From positions 10,031,456 to 10,095,455 of the forward strand of contig OZ022247.1 of NCBI GenBank assembly GCA_963978895.1: DNA of 64,000 nucleotides, given 5' to 3'. Below the pieces are notes generated by a model. That model was not told the DNA's origin. It searched no databases and saw only the letters and a list, made by a program, of their open reading frames with translations. Both the position numbers and the translations under genes were made by a program. Source of the stretch: Erpobdella octoculata. Taxonomy: Eukaryota > Annelida > Clitellata > Hirudinida > Erpobdellidae. Each line of letters starts with the position of its first letter. Within the stretch, counting starts at the first letter, position 1. Positions 1-11,976 of the stretch are shown here, piece after piece.

Positions 1-2
1 AT

Positions 3-2830
3 TCAAAATTAATCAACGAACTTCAATCTCGACTTTCGATAGCTGAAGACAAACTTGCAGAGCAGCACACCTACATCACCAAGCTTGAAATTGACAACGA
101 CAAACTTGAAAATGCTCACAGGTTGTTCCAGGCATTTTTGTATTTGAAGAAGCCTCAAAATTGATTTAACAAATTTTAAAAATGAAAATAAATTTTTTCA
201 GAGCTATAGCATCTTCGTTAGAATACGCACAACAAAAACTTGATGAGGTGATCATGTCTTTATTATTGAATAGAAATATTTTCAAGTTGAAAGTTAGGCG
301 TGCATTAAATGCTGACTGCTTGCATTAAATTCTTTTTGTTGAAAGAAAATCGGTTGTAAAAACAATGGTAATTGTATTAGCAAAAAATGTCATTATAAAA
401 TTAAATGTTTTAAGTTTTCAAATTTCAACTTTAAAATAATGTGATGAATGACTATGAACAATGCAATTAAAACAAAAGTTGAGCAATTAGTTGGCAAAAT
501 TATATACGATACTATTTCTTAATTTTCTTATTGAAAATTATTTCATTTTTCAATCTAAGGGGCATCAATTATCTTCGACATATAGCTGGTATCAATAGAT
601 CATTATCAGTCTTTCTGCTTAAAATTAGTATCAACTGTTTTGCCTATGATTGGTATCTACTAATTAACGAACTTTAAGAAATCAAGCGTATTATCAGCTT
701 GTATGACTCTAATATGACTATGAACAATGCAATTCAAACAAAAGTTGAGCAATAAGTTGGCAAAATTATATACAATACTGTTTCTTAATCTTCTTATTTA
801 AAATTATCTCATTTTTCAATCTAATTGAACTTATTGCTCAACTTTTGTTTGAATTGCATTGTTCTTAGTCAAATAGTCATATTAGAGTCACACAAGCTGA
901 TAATACGATTGATTTCTTAATGTTTGTTAATGTGCAGATACCAATCTTTTTATAAATACCAAACTTTTGTTTTAATTGCATTGTTCATAGTCATATTAGA
1001 CTCTAATTTTAAAAAAATTTTAAAACCATTTTCTTTATTAGTTATAATTTCAAAATCATATTTTTATTAGCTTTTATATTTTTACATTGCTCTGCCCAAA
1101 TTTAGTTGGTTTTTTATTTTTTTATTTGCCGTCCGGTCTGTGGCCGAACATTTTGGCAGACGACGTTTTTGTTGTATTGGATTACATAATTAATAATTAA
1201 CTTTTCTTTATTTGAATTTGTTATGACTCAGCAAACAGAAAAGGTTGTCTTCTTAACATTTGAGAATGAGGATCTAGCTGTTTCAGAAAAGACACTTAAG
1301 AAACAGTTAAAAGGTTAGAATCATGATTAATTGTATTTTAAGAATAATAACTCCAAGGAGTTACGTATACAAACTAATTTAATCTTTATTTTGATCAGAA
1401 TTGAAATACCATACGGCCTGTCATGAAGTTGCCAGTGGTGGCGATGAAAAAGATACAATGTCGACATCGATAGAGGCGGATTCCTGTTCTATCGCGACTC
1501 CGATCAGAACTAAAGAAGTTGTCGATAAAAACATCATTCCTAATCATTTTACAGAATCACTAGAAAATACACCTCTCCAATCAGCTAGTAAATTTATTTA
1601 TTTTACTTTTGCTTCTTCATAAATTTTTATTTCTTACGAAACAAAGAAACTTAAAAAGCACCTGATTGCATACATAAAAAATATCTTTATCTAACCAAAG
1701 AAAATGTACAGTAAAAGTCTTCTAGAACTACACTTACAAGAGCGGACAATAAAAGCAATGGGTGCTTTAGTTCGGCATGGAATTCTTTAAATCTGTATCG
1801 GTAATAGTAGCTTTTACTCGAGGAAGGGATAGCTACTTTTGCTTTTCCCTGAAGTTGTGCGCTCCTCAAGACTTTTTCTATATTAAGTATTCACCACCCA
1901 CAAAAAAATACCTAAACAGCCCTAAATGATTAACTAAATTTGTGAAAGCTTGTTAGATTTTTTCTAGTGTTTTTGCTTCATTGATCATCGACCAATAAAC
2001 TCACTTAGTAAATATTGTCGATGAAAAGTATTCTATTTAGAATAGCTAATTACTTTTTCAGAACATTCAAATGCAAGATCGACTCCTTCCACACCGTTAA
2101 CTCCACAGGCCTGTATTACAGCCATCGGCATAGTAAACGATCTGATGAGAAGATTTGGTGTAAGTTACTTTAATTTTTTTTTTTGGTGTAATTTACTTTA
2201 ATTTTTATTTAAATACTGAGAAAGCTCACCAGATTTAGAGCTAACATGCAATTTGTAAGTACCGATTCAAATTAGCGGATATATATCTTTCGTCTTCTGT
2301 ATAAGAAGTTTGTTAGACAGTTCTAGCTGTCACTGAATATTAAAATTTGTAGAACCTTATTATTTTGTATCCAGCTGCAAAACTTGTTCTGATTTTAATT
2401 CAGATGTCAGGCAGCTGTATCGATAGCGAACCTTGAATATTCTCACAAGGAGTTAAACAGCCAATTCTATTTAATTTAATATTTTAGACTTAATAACCTA
2501 ATAAATTATAATTTCTGTAGAGCATAGAGTCAAAATTAGCGGCCATCAGAAGTTCGAGCAACAAGCAGAACAGGCTGCGACCTAACTCAAATCTACCTTC
2601 CGAAGAGAACGCCAACGGCATCGGACCCAGCAGCAGTGACAGCAGCAAACACAAAAGCACATCTGCAGTACCAACGAGTAGCAGGTTACCATTTTATGTT
2701 AATTCTTCGATGACATTTTTCAGTTTAAGTATTTGAAGAAATTTATTTTTTAATTAGCAAAACTCTGATGTTTAAATTATTTAGGCCGGCATCGCCAGGT
2801 ACACACGATTTAGTTTGTCGTTATCACTAA
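3..2830 (+). CDS. NDE1/NDEL1: NDE1/NDEL1 (NudE family) dynein-LIS1 adaptor, 3' part
   Basis: NudE proteins are coiled-coil adaptors that bind LIS1 and dynein at centrosomes and kinetochores. The 5' end lies left of the window. Exons I can join in phase: 3-121, 202-247, 1232-1313, 1399-1587, 2062-2159, 2521-2684 and 2785-2830, all with GT-AG borders. The first two encode the end of the NudE coiled coil (KLEIDNDKLENAHR then AIASSLEYAQQKLDE), matching the ELEQANDDLERAKR region of vertebrate NDEL1. Exons 2062-2159 and 2521-2684 encode the conserved C-terminal block: TPLTPQACITAIGIVNDL, then SIESKLAAIR. The tail is less certain. Exon 2785 reads RPASPGTHDL and stops at 2828-2830, but a donor at 2799 or 2685 could instead splice to an acceptor near 4221. 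A poly(A) signal AATAAA lies at 4870-4875. The introns hold an inverted repeat and a small MITE. Confidence 0.8.
661..937. repeat. Inverted repeat in NDE1 intron, about 105-bp arms
   Basis: The left arm (about 661-765) and right arm (about 826-937) are near-identical reverse complements separated by about 60 bp. The shared stretch contains CAATGCAATTCAAACAAAAG on the left and its complement on the right. Partial extra copies lie at about 441-500 (direct) and 958-1003 (inverted). This looks like a foldback or MITE remnant inside intron 248-1231. Confidence 0.7.
1709..1879. mobile_element. CAGTA-ended MITE, copy 1 (NDE1 intron)
   Basis: The element begins CAGTAAAAGTCTTCTAGAAC after TA and ends with CTCCTCAAGACTTTTTC. 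Its body is shared with a second copy at 7392-7541, including a cAAAtCTGTATC block and the CTCAAGACTTTT end. CAGTA termini next to TA suggest a pogo/Tigger-type Tc1-mariner MITE, but that class assignment is inference. Confidence 0.55.
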
Positions 2831-2894
2831 TGTTGTTAATGTCAAATAAAAGATAGTGGTATCACTACCTTTTAATCAAAAATTATTTCTATTT

Positions 2895-3372
2895 TGGTCT
2901 TAATAGATGGTCAGCATTCAATTAATTTATTTCTTAATTTATCTTAATAGATGGTCATCATTCAATCAATTTATTTTTTAATTCATCTTAATAGATGGTC
3001 ATCATTATATCAATTTATTTATAAATTCATCTTAATAGATGACCCTCATTCATTCAATCAATTTACTTCTTAATTCATCTTAATAGATGGTCATCATTAT
3101 ATCCATTTATTTATAAATTCATCTTAATAGATGGTCATCATTATATCCATTTATTTATAAATTTATCTTAATAGATGGTCATCATTATATCCATTTATTT
3201 ATAAATTCATCTTAATAGATGGTCATCATTATATCCATTTATTTATAAATTCATCTTAATAGATGACCCTCATTCATTCAATCAATCAATTTATTTCTTA
3301 ATTCATCTTAATAAATGGTCATCATTATATCCATTTATTTATAAATTCATCTTAATAGATGGTCATCATTCT
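2895..3372. repeat. Minisatellite, about 44-bp unit
   Basis: About ten tandem copies of a unit containing TTAATAGATGGTCATCATTA followed by ATCCATTTATTTATAAATTC. Some units carry the variant GATGACCCTCATTCATTC. It lies just 3' of the putative NDE1 stop, in the 3' UTR or a last intron. Confidence 0.9.
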
Positions 3373-5737
3373 TCCGCCTTTCATTTTTCTCCGATGGAGA
3401 AACTGAAGACAAATCGCAGGCACTGTAATGTTTTATGAGCGACCTCAGTAATGTTGCATTGTATTTGTTTGCATCTTTGAATAAGATCTGTTTCTTTATA
3501 ACTGCATGCTTACATGAGTCATCCTTAATTCATATGTGTATCACAAAAAAAGGATTGTCACTTGTCAATTCTTACATTGCTCAGGTTCAGCCATTTCAAC
3601 TTGCATGATACTGTAGATGCTACGTATGCTATGTTTAAAATGTCCTTGTCTGGCTGGCACAAGGGTTACTGAAATGTATGCTGCCATATACTAAATAGAT
3701 TGTCACTTTCAACAAGAAAAAGTTTTTCATCACTGGTTACAGGGGCAGCCAACTTTCACTTAAAATTAATTATCAGATTTTTCCATTTCATAAATTGTAG
3801 AAATGTTAATGACTATGAAGAATGTTAATGTGATGAGTTTACTTTGTACAACATCGAGCAATTTCAATTAACCAAGCTAACTAACTAAATCTAGTAGAAT
3901 ATTACTTGTTCGCATTGTAACTTGTGCTGTATGCCAGTCGAAGTACGTCTTTACAACAATTTTTTAATTTTCTTTCATTGTTAGTTTTTGTGCTGTTGAG
4001 CTTTTTATATGTTTTCTATTTTCATCATTGGAATGGAATTGCAAAACTATCTCATGCAGTCTATTGAAAGAAGTAATAATAACCATTAATTATAAGTATC
4101 AATAATAATAATTAGCATGCATTTCAATTTCAAAGTTTTCTCTTTTTATTATCATATTCAAGTGTTTATCGATAGAAATATAATTTTAAAATTATTACTC
4201 ATTTTCTATTTGTACATTTCAGAATCAGAGCACCCCAACTGTAATGACAGACGAAGATTCTGCCTTTCAATGATATTAACGAACCTCTTTCAAAGTATTA
4301 TAGCCGGCATGAAACTCTGGTGTAACTTTCTCTCAACTTCTTCCCTCAGTTTCGGTGATGTCGTAAAATCTCCTCGGTCACTGAAATGATGGCCTCTCGA
4401 ACATTTCTTGATTGTTACTCGTTCTCATCACTGCATTTTTCCTTTATTTTAAGATTTAGCTGTGAATAGTGCCTTAGCTTCACCAAATTTTGCTGCAAGA
4501 ATTATTAGTTCATCATCGAACTGTTCTTCTGAATTTCTAACGAACCTACAGCCACACGGTTCATAGAGATAGCAGCATCATTCCACTAGGGAATCTTATT
4601 AGTAAATATTTATGGTGTGACGGTTTTTGATGCTCACTAATTTCTATTCTATGTGAACTTTTGTCGTGTGAATTTGTACTTATCTGAGCTGCTGAATGTT
4701 ATTTTTGATTTGAAGGTAGTGGTTGTATGATTTAAAACTAAGGTGATGATTTTTATTTTGTAGACTCATGTATATACGTTTGTTTTATGATTTTAAAATG
4801 TTGAGACCAGAATTGAAACGACTCAATTAAATTATGTTATGGATATCAATTATTCCAAGAAGCTCCAGTAATAAAGATTAACGTAGTTTTAACATGTCTT
4901 TTCTATCATTTATAAAAAGAAATGAATCTGTCATTTATTTCTGCTAAAAAGCTAATTATCTCTTCGTTGTTGGATGTTTTGTCTTGAAATGAGAAGTGGT
5001 TCTTTACAAGGAAACTTCCATCGGCTGCATTGAACATGGAATAAAATCGAGAGGTTGTATTATATATTATAATCAATCAATCATGCTATAACATACTTTA
5101 AGGGCTATAAAAGTGAAAGAAAAAAAAATTAAAAAGATGATATGTAGAAACAGATTATAGATATAACAGATTATAAACAGCAATAAATATTGCTCATGAA
5201 ACTTCAGTGAGGCAGTAAAAAATACATTAATTTGGCCTAAAATAATCTGTCAACTTCTTCTGATGTACAAGATAAGGTGAACCTGTTCTATGGCAGTATC
5301 CAGCTTATTCTTATTCAACCATGTGATTTACTGAGATTCTAGTGTTTTAATCTCTAACTGCTCACACATTTGTTTTGTTTTGTTTCCAGTGTTTAAAAAC
5401 TCCTGTTATGAAATCAAACTTGACCTGGTGTCTTTTGCTGTTTCAAACATGGTTACATGCTAGCACAGCCGAAAATGCTATGATGGCTTGTTGTAAATAA
5501 TTGCGCTATAACTGAGTCTCAGAATTGGGACAAGTGATAATCAATAACTTGAGTGTCCCTCACATATGAAAGTGTCAGATGGTTGCAATAACGTTTATTA
5601 TGCCAAATTTGCTTTGTAGATGGGTTACATAATCCATTATATACATGGAAAATATTGTAATTGGGAGCAACATTTTAATATGTTATATCCAAACACGTTA
5701 TTATAGGCAATTGTGACAGGACCAAAAGTTCAGTACG
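3373..5737. other. Intergenic or UTR stretch between convergent NDE1 and FANCL
   Basis: I see no recognisable gene. A candidate NDE1 terminal-exon acceptor (TACATTTCAG) lies at about 4212-4221, and AATAAA at 4870-4875 could end that transcript. The 90-codon ORF at 4117-4389 has no recognised domain. It could be partly coding only if the alternative 3' exon is used. Confidence 0.5.
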
Positions 5738-6895
5738 TTATATCCAATAGTAAATTATATCTGGGGTACCTGATAGCAGGATTATACTGTGGTAACATAC
5801 CTGAGAACAGTTTGGACATGTCCCAAACAGAATCCTGTAACTCTGCCTTGAAGTAGGTTGGGCTCTAAATAGCTGTAACAGACATAACAAAATCAATAAT
5901 AACTTCTTCAAAACTGAAAATTTGGATGAAAACATCTCAACATTGTGGATTGAGCAACAAAATGTTGAATTTTCGAAAATAATTATAAATTTATCACAAT
6001 GAAACTGTTTGAACATCATCACCATAAATTGGCAATGGATGAACAAATGCAAATGTGTTAACCTGGATGTAATACATTTTGAGATAATGCCAAGTAATTG
6101 ACTGACTGACATAAAACTTACCTTTATGGCACAGGAGGGATGAAAGAAGCAGCTACATTTCGATGAACACTGGATATCTGGTGTTTCATCTTCTAAGATG
6201 TGACACAAGCACAAACTACATTCAATTTCTGCTTCCTTCAACAATGAAAATATAATTTAATTTGACATTAAGAAAGCATCAAAGTGATTTTGTTTTATTT
6301 CAACACCAAAGGAATAGAAAAAAACGTACCACATCATCCATAGCGCCACTTTCTAAAAATTCAATTTCGAGTATTGTTTTCAAGTTGGATGATAGTTTTT
6401 TGTCGACATTCCTACAGATATAAATCAGAAAGTGTGTTGTAAAACTATATATATATATATATATATCAACATACATAATTTCTTATGTATGTATGTATGT
6501 ATTAGAGTTGGGAATCGAACCCTTTTTTTTAAGTTCAAGTCCGGTTCGGTCAGATCTAGAGTTCGGTTCTGCCATAAGCACGGTTCCGGTTTGGTTCGGT
6601 TCAATCTAAAGTTCTGGTTCGGTTCGACTTTATGAAATGGGCGATATCAAAGCTAAGTATGAAGTGTCAATGCAACTGTTTATTTATTAGTTACAACACT
6701 TGAACTTGAAGTTTTACATTTACAATGATAAAACACAAATAATTTTTAAGGACAGTTCGTTCGATTCGGTTCGTACCCAGCAGTTTCAAAGTTCGGATTC
6801 GGTTAGATCTAAAGTTCGGGTTCGGTTCGATTTAGTCGTAGGTTCTAGTTCGGTTCGTTTCCTATCTCTAGTATGTATATATGTATGTATGTATG

Positions 6896-6929
<34 letters not shown>

Positions 6930-9900
6930 TGTACGTAAGCAATTTCGCATAACGCAGTAGTCAGCAGTTGATAAAATTATTATGCAATTGTAAACTTAAA
7001 GATTGTAATCTTAAAGATCCAAAACGTTTTTATCTAAGCTTATTATGCAAGAGGTTATCCAATTACATTAAACATTTATTGCTGAAAAGAAATCATTGCA
7101 AGATATTGAAGCTGTCTTACGAAGGCATGGCACGATATGTAGCGATTTTAATTTGCCTGAACCAGGTTCGATCCAAAGCATTGAACCATTTTTTGATATT
7201 GCTGAGCAGGTAGAGTAACCCCATTGTCTGATTACCATATTTAATCACTTATAGCAATTGAGATCCTGACTTCATTGAACTTCTTATAATAATGGTTGAG
7301 AAGAAAAACATTTTTATTTAATATCCTGACAGTTCGATCAAAACAAAAAAAACCGTCATTCTTGACAGGCTATTTCTAGTATATCTATATGCAGTAACAG
7401 CCCTCTAGAGCGGAACCCTCTAGAGCAGCTGATAAAAGCAACTGACACTTTTGCTCGGAACGAAATTTCCTAAATCTGTATCTGGCCGGACAGACACTTT
7501 TGCTCTCCCCCAAGGGTTTCCGCTCTTCAAGACTTTTACTGTATATATAGTTCCAACTTTCCATTTTACAGATAGCCCACCACAAAACTCTTTGGCACTG
7601 ATTTTCACTTGCTCTACAGATGCCTTATATGCACATTTATAAAAAAATACACAAAATTAAAGCAGAAGGTTAATATAGACAAGCACTTACCAAAGGTTGT
7701 AGTTTTTGTGCAATAACTCTTTTAGTTTATTTGTATCTAATAAAGTGAAATAAATACATTATTAAAAACTAATGTTGAATTTAAAAACTTATTTAATTGT
7801 AACACTGTGTTTGAGAATGTCTTGGTCCAACAACTCTCACCTTGGTCATTTCCAAAGAACTTAATGTCTGGCATCACCAGTGGATCACAAGTATTCACAG
7901 TGACTTGAATCGAAAGGCTATTTGCTACATAGAAAACAAAATTGAGTTTCATTCAAAACATGAGAACACTCAATTGAAACAATTCGAGTTGTGAATCTTT
8001 TAGAAGATTTCATATAAATTTAAATATATTTCAAAAACACCATAAAATAGCTAACCAATGAAAATTCTTCTATGGTTGTCACTCAGTCTTGGTAGCCGTG
8101 GTTCTGTAACCACAAAATTACAGTCAAGGTCACTCATGACATCCCAGAAGGTCTGAAGGTTTTTCACTGAACTCTCAAAACTCTCATAAAGTTGCTTCAG
8201 TGTTGACTAAAATTATTACATACTGTTGAAACAAATTTGAACCACAATATTTACTTTTACTTAACACTAACCTTACATGACTGAAATAAACTAAAATTTA
8301 TGTGGAAAAACGTGATAAAACTTTAAATATAAGCATTACTCATGAGTATATATTTCTAAAATACTATTTTTGTTAGAAAGAAATAAACAGTTGATTAAGA
8401 ATTATTCTCTAATTAAACTTCTTTAAAATGCCTATGGTAATTAAACAAAAGGTAAAACTAAGCACATTGTGATCCCACTTATAATCAAATGATATGGGAA
8501 GCTCATGGATAATCTTTGGATCTTCTTTTGGATGCTAGAAGAGAAAACAAAATTGATTGCCTAAAACTCTTCAAAGAAAATGTAATAACTTTTGCAATGT
8601 TGTTCATAAAATCATGAAAGGTTAAACAGACAAACAAAACTATTAACTCGTTATAAATTGAATTTTCCATTATTTTATTAAAAAATTATTATGATTTAAT
8701 TAATCCCATGATTGCATGCAAATGCAAATTAAATTCACATAAAATTATATGAGCTTACACAAAATGTAATAAAGAAATAAAACCTGTTTGTGAAGCTTAA
8801 CTTTCAGCTCATGTTTCCTGTCTTTGAGATCTTTGTAACAAAAGTGAACCTCATCAAATGCAGTACTTACATAAGTCAAGCTTTAAATGAATTATTATTA
8901 TGGTTATTATTATTATAGAGTTGGACAATATTTAAAATAGTAGAACATATTAGACCCATAGAAAACTTTCAATTCTCAGCCATAAACAAAAACAAATCCT
9001 GAATATGAATTTTATTAGCTATTACTTATAAAAAATCATTTAAAAAAATAAAATAAAACCTTTGCCATCCAATTGATTCAAGATCTTTCATGAGTGAAAT
9101 ATAGTCAAACTTTGAAAACATCAATGTATTCTTATTGGATGAATTGGTTGTCAGTTCAGTTTTCTAAAATAGTTTTAATTTAAGCTGAATCAAAGTTTTA
9201 AAAAAAAACTATAAAGATCATAAACAGTTGTATAGCAAAAAGTTGTCATTATTTTGTTTAAAAATAACTAACTAAAATTTCCTCCAAGTGAGTAAGAAAA
9301 TCTTTCATATTGTTATGTTCAACAAGCATCTAAAATTGTAATTGTAATATTTTTTAAAGATTTAAATTTAAAAATGACATTTCTAGAATAATTGATTAAT
9401 TTGATTAAATTATCACAATTAACCAATAAGCTCTTACACGTTGCAGATCTGGCAGTTGCTTCTTTATCAATTCTTTCAATTTCCAGTCACAATGCACTTC
9501 TGCAGACGACATGTCCTGCTCATCTTTGAATCTCAATTCAATCCTGAATTCTTCCTAGTTTGTATTTAGAATTTAAGAAAATTTTGAAATTTTAAGATTC
9601 TTATATTCTTATGTCATCACCTACTTTCGCTAGCTCTAGCTAGATATTCTAGTAGATAATCTAGATATTATATAGAGTCTATATTATAGACTTATGCATT
9701 AGTGTACTAGAGTATCAGATTGTCTCTAGATAATTTCTGAATTTGTCGGCTTTTCTTTTTTGAAAAAAAATTTTTTTTTTATATTTATTTAGGTTCTAAT
9801 TGGTCTTTTCTGATGTTTTAAATATCATTTACGTTAAAAAACTGTTAATTACCATCGAAATTGGCCCAGGCTGCAAATCTAACTATGAGATTACCCGGTA

Positions 9901-10129
9901 GGTCCTGGTAAAACAATAACACTTACTTGACTTACTAATGGTCCTAATGCTTTAAATTTTAACTTGACTTTTTTAACCAACCAAACTTACCTTTCTTTCT
10001 TCTTATTACAAAAGAGTGTACAAGTGTAAAATGTCTTACATTGAAAACTTTGATGAAGCCTTTAACAACTTTTCTTTTCCCAACTACATGTGCATATGCA
10101 AACATATGTAAGGAGTCGCGTACCGCCAT
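5738..10129 (-). CDS. FANCL: FANCL, Fanconi anaemia E3 ubiquitin ligase
   Basis: FANCL is the RING E3 that monoubiquitinates FANCD2-FANCI in interstrand-crosslink repair. Exons in transcript order: 10129-10040 (ATG), 9554-9438, 9329-9273, 9163-9060, 8880-8784, 8534-8466, 8206-8056, 7924-7841, 7736-7691, 6411-6330, 6235-6122 and 5872-5801. All junctions keep phase. The result is about 361 codons, against 375 aa in human. The N-terminal part is the ELF region; the middle (RKHELKVKLHKQHP, FWDVMSDLD, ILEIEF) matches the double-RWD region. The last two exons form the RING: CSLC, QCSSKCSCFFHPSC, then TSRQSYRILFGTCPNC. The final exon may read through to TAA at 5738, which gives about 381 aa, or splice to a short exon I could not find. 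The intron between 6412 and 7690 carries two MITEs. Confidence 0.9.
6503..6870. mobile_element. hAT-type MITE with TAGAG termini (FANCL intron)
   Basis: The left end is TAGAGTTGGGAATCGAACC. The right end, reverse complemented, is TAGAGATAGGAAACGAACC, which agrees in 16 of 19 bases. The flanks are GTATGTAT on both sides (6495-6502 and 6871-6878), an 8-bp duplication, though (TATG)n microsatellite flanks weaken that point. The body is rich in the motif GGTTCGGTTCG and has no intact transposase. Confidence 0.75.
6879..6934. repeat. (TATG)n microsatellite
   Basis: A TATG/TATA-repeat run right of the MITE at 6503-6870. A shorter copy at about 6484-6502 lies to its left. The pair suggests insertion into, or duplication of, a tetranucleotide tract. 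Confidence 0.9.
7392..7541. mobile_element. CAGTA-ended MITE, copy 2 (FANCL intron)
   Basis: The left end is CAGTAACAGCCCTCTAGAGC. The right end, reverse complemented, is CAGTAAAAGTCTTGAAGAGC, so both ends share CAGTA and end in AGAGCGGA. It is homologous to 1709-1879. It lies in the FANCL intron between 6412 and 7690. Confidence 0.7.
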
Positions 10130-11400
10130 AAATATTTAAATTTTTGTACTGTTACTTCAGTTATTATCATAACTAACATACGCAAATATTAACATTAAAT
10201 CTTCTTAGCCGCTAAAAGATTAATATGTAAAATGTAAATATTTGCGTATCACCCGCAATTTTAAAAGTGAAAGTTTTACAGATGATGTGATTATTAAACT
10301 AAAAAAAAGCTTATTCAATAAAATTTATCTCAACTTATTTTTTATATGTCCTCCGTATTTGAATATGCAGCTGTGCCAAAAAAACATCCGTCGCCAACAC
10401 CTCTCTATTGGAAACCCGCTAATTTTTTTCTACAGAAAATGCACCCCAGAAACGATACACACAGAGGCGTGGATTGGGAGGGGCTGAGGGGGCCATGGCC
10501 TACTCAAGATTTTTCCACCAAATAGAAAAAATATCTTTTCTAGCTAACCCATGAATGAGTATTTAGATTAGTTGATAAAAACAGTATTTATCATACTTTT
10601 TAAATTATATTACTTATAATCTACTGCTAATATGTTTCAATCTTTTAGTGCTTAGTTTCTCGCACCTCTTACTTCTCTCATATCTCTCCATCTCTTTTTC
10701 TTCTTCTCTGGCTTCCTCTTAGATATAGGGTGATTTTTAAAATTTGCTTACTAATGTTTAAAATTAAAAATTACTCTTCTCCACTCTACTTAACTAACTT
10801 AATGAAAATTCCTCCTAAGTCTGGTCTTTGATCTTCCTCTCCTACAATGAAAAACGTTGGGCGCTTATATAACATCAACATTTCTGTTAAACAAACATTT
10901 ATAAAAAAAAAGCGCCCAACGTTTTTCATTGTATATGAATTAGAAACTGTTTTAATGTAGTATGTTACCATAATGTGTACCAAGTTATCGAGAAATTCAG
11001 CCACTTCTTTTTAGGGCGCGAGAAAAACGTTGTTTTTTAGAAAAAGTATTTTTTATGATGTAAATATTATTTTAAACTGGTGTTAATATTGATGTAAGCA
11101 GCTCTACCAATCGTGTTTTTTTAATTCTCGAATCCCTGCACTGACCGATTCTTTTTTAACCTGGCCCGTTATATAGACACAAAATCCCAGGCCCGGTCCT
11201 GTTCATTTTCATTACTACAAAAACCCATGGCTCAACTCAATATCCTCAACCAATGCTGATTTTGATCTGGCCCGATCCGTTTCATAACCCTTACATGAAG
11301 TCCCGCACCGAACACCTCCCGTGCAGGTCTCTATTATAGTCTGGTACCAACTCTCTGATCAATGTTTTGTGAGTACAAATTTTTGGTTACACTGATGAAA
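10130..11400. other. Transposon-scarred upstream region of FANCL
   Basis: No gene is seen. At 10464 a hAT-like end (CAGAGGCGTGGATTGGGAGG) appears without a matching partner. A perfect foldback is at 10843-10933. At about 11124-11335 a decayed GC-rich repeat (CCTGCACTGACCGATTC on the left, CCCGTGCAGGTCTCTA on the right) resembles the hAT-type MITE at 49399-49652. The FANCL promoter should lie immediately right of 10129, but I see no clear motif. Confidence 0.5.
10843..10933. repeat. Short perfect foldback, 24-bp arms
   Basis: Arm 10843-10866 (TACAATGAAAAACG... ending GGGCGCTT) is the exact reverse complement of 10910-10933. The spacer is 43 bp and AT-rich. Ends of TA-CAATG and CATTG-TA suggest a TA-targeting foldback MITE. 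Confidence 0.8.
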
Positions 11401-11976
11401 TGGAAAAACACATTGTGAAAAAAACGCCGACACCAGGAACAAATCAAAGAACTGCTAACAAGTTTTTCCACTCGGAAACCGGATTCAAAGGAAGTCCTAT
11501 TTGACAGCTTGCGTCAGAGAATAGAAAAATTTTCTTACGATCCGGAAGAAGGACGTATTTTCGACTCATGGGTGAAAGACTTTGAAGACACAATCCAAGG
11601 GCACAACGATGATCTCTCAGAAAGTCATCGGAATGAACTCCTCTTAACTCTGCTGGATACGCCTACGTATTCAATTTTCATCACTAGAATAACGCCTTCT
11701 TTGCTCAACGAACTTGGCTGGGAAGACACAATTAAAACTTTGAAGAAGTTTTTTGGACCGAAGAAAAGCCTCTTCCGACTTAGATTTGATTTCAATCGGA
11801 TAGTTTGTGCTCCAGGAGGAGATTTCAGCTCCTATGGAAACAAGATCATTGCTCCAGCACTATTACAAAGTCTGGACGAAGACAAACCAGTAACCTTGAT
11901 CGATCTAATTGCCTAGTCAGAGGCAATTAAAGCAATTCTCGAAGACGCCAGATCAATTGAGGATTCTAATTCCACG
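11400..11976 (+). pseudogene. LTR-retrotransposon gag-like fragment, interrupted by a hAT element
   Basis: The reading frame from about 11443 through 11916 encodes a capsid-like segment: FSYDPEEGRIFDSWVKDF, a LLLTLLDTP block, then LKKFFGPKKSLFRLRFDF. This pattern (F-x-W, later T-x-L-x-x-F-G-x-x-x-S-x-F-x-x-R) is typical of invertebrate Ty3/Gypsy gag N-termini. A frameshift separates it from the ATG at 11400, and TAG at 11914-11916 breaks the frame. The frame then continues (SEAIKAILEDARS) to 11976, where a hAT element is inserted. The fragment resumes briefly after 14234. No protease or reverse transcriptase remains beside it. Confidence 0.65.

Noticed and set aside
1687..1869. A minus-strand peptide resembling the one at 7385-7585 as a shared gene
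   Set aside because: The similarity comes from two copies of the same CAGTA-ended MITE, not from a conserved protein.
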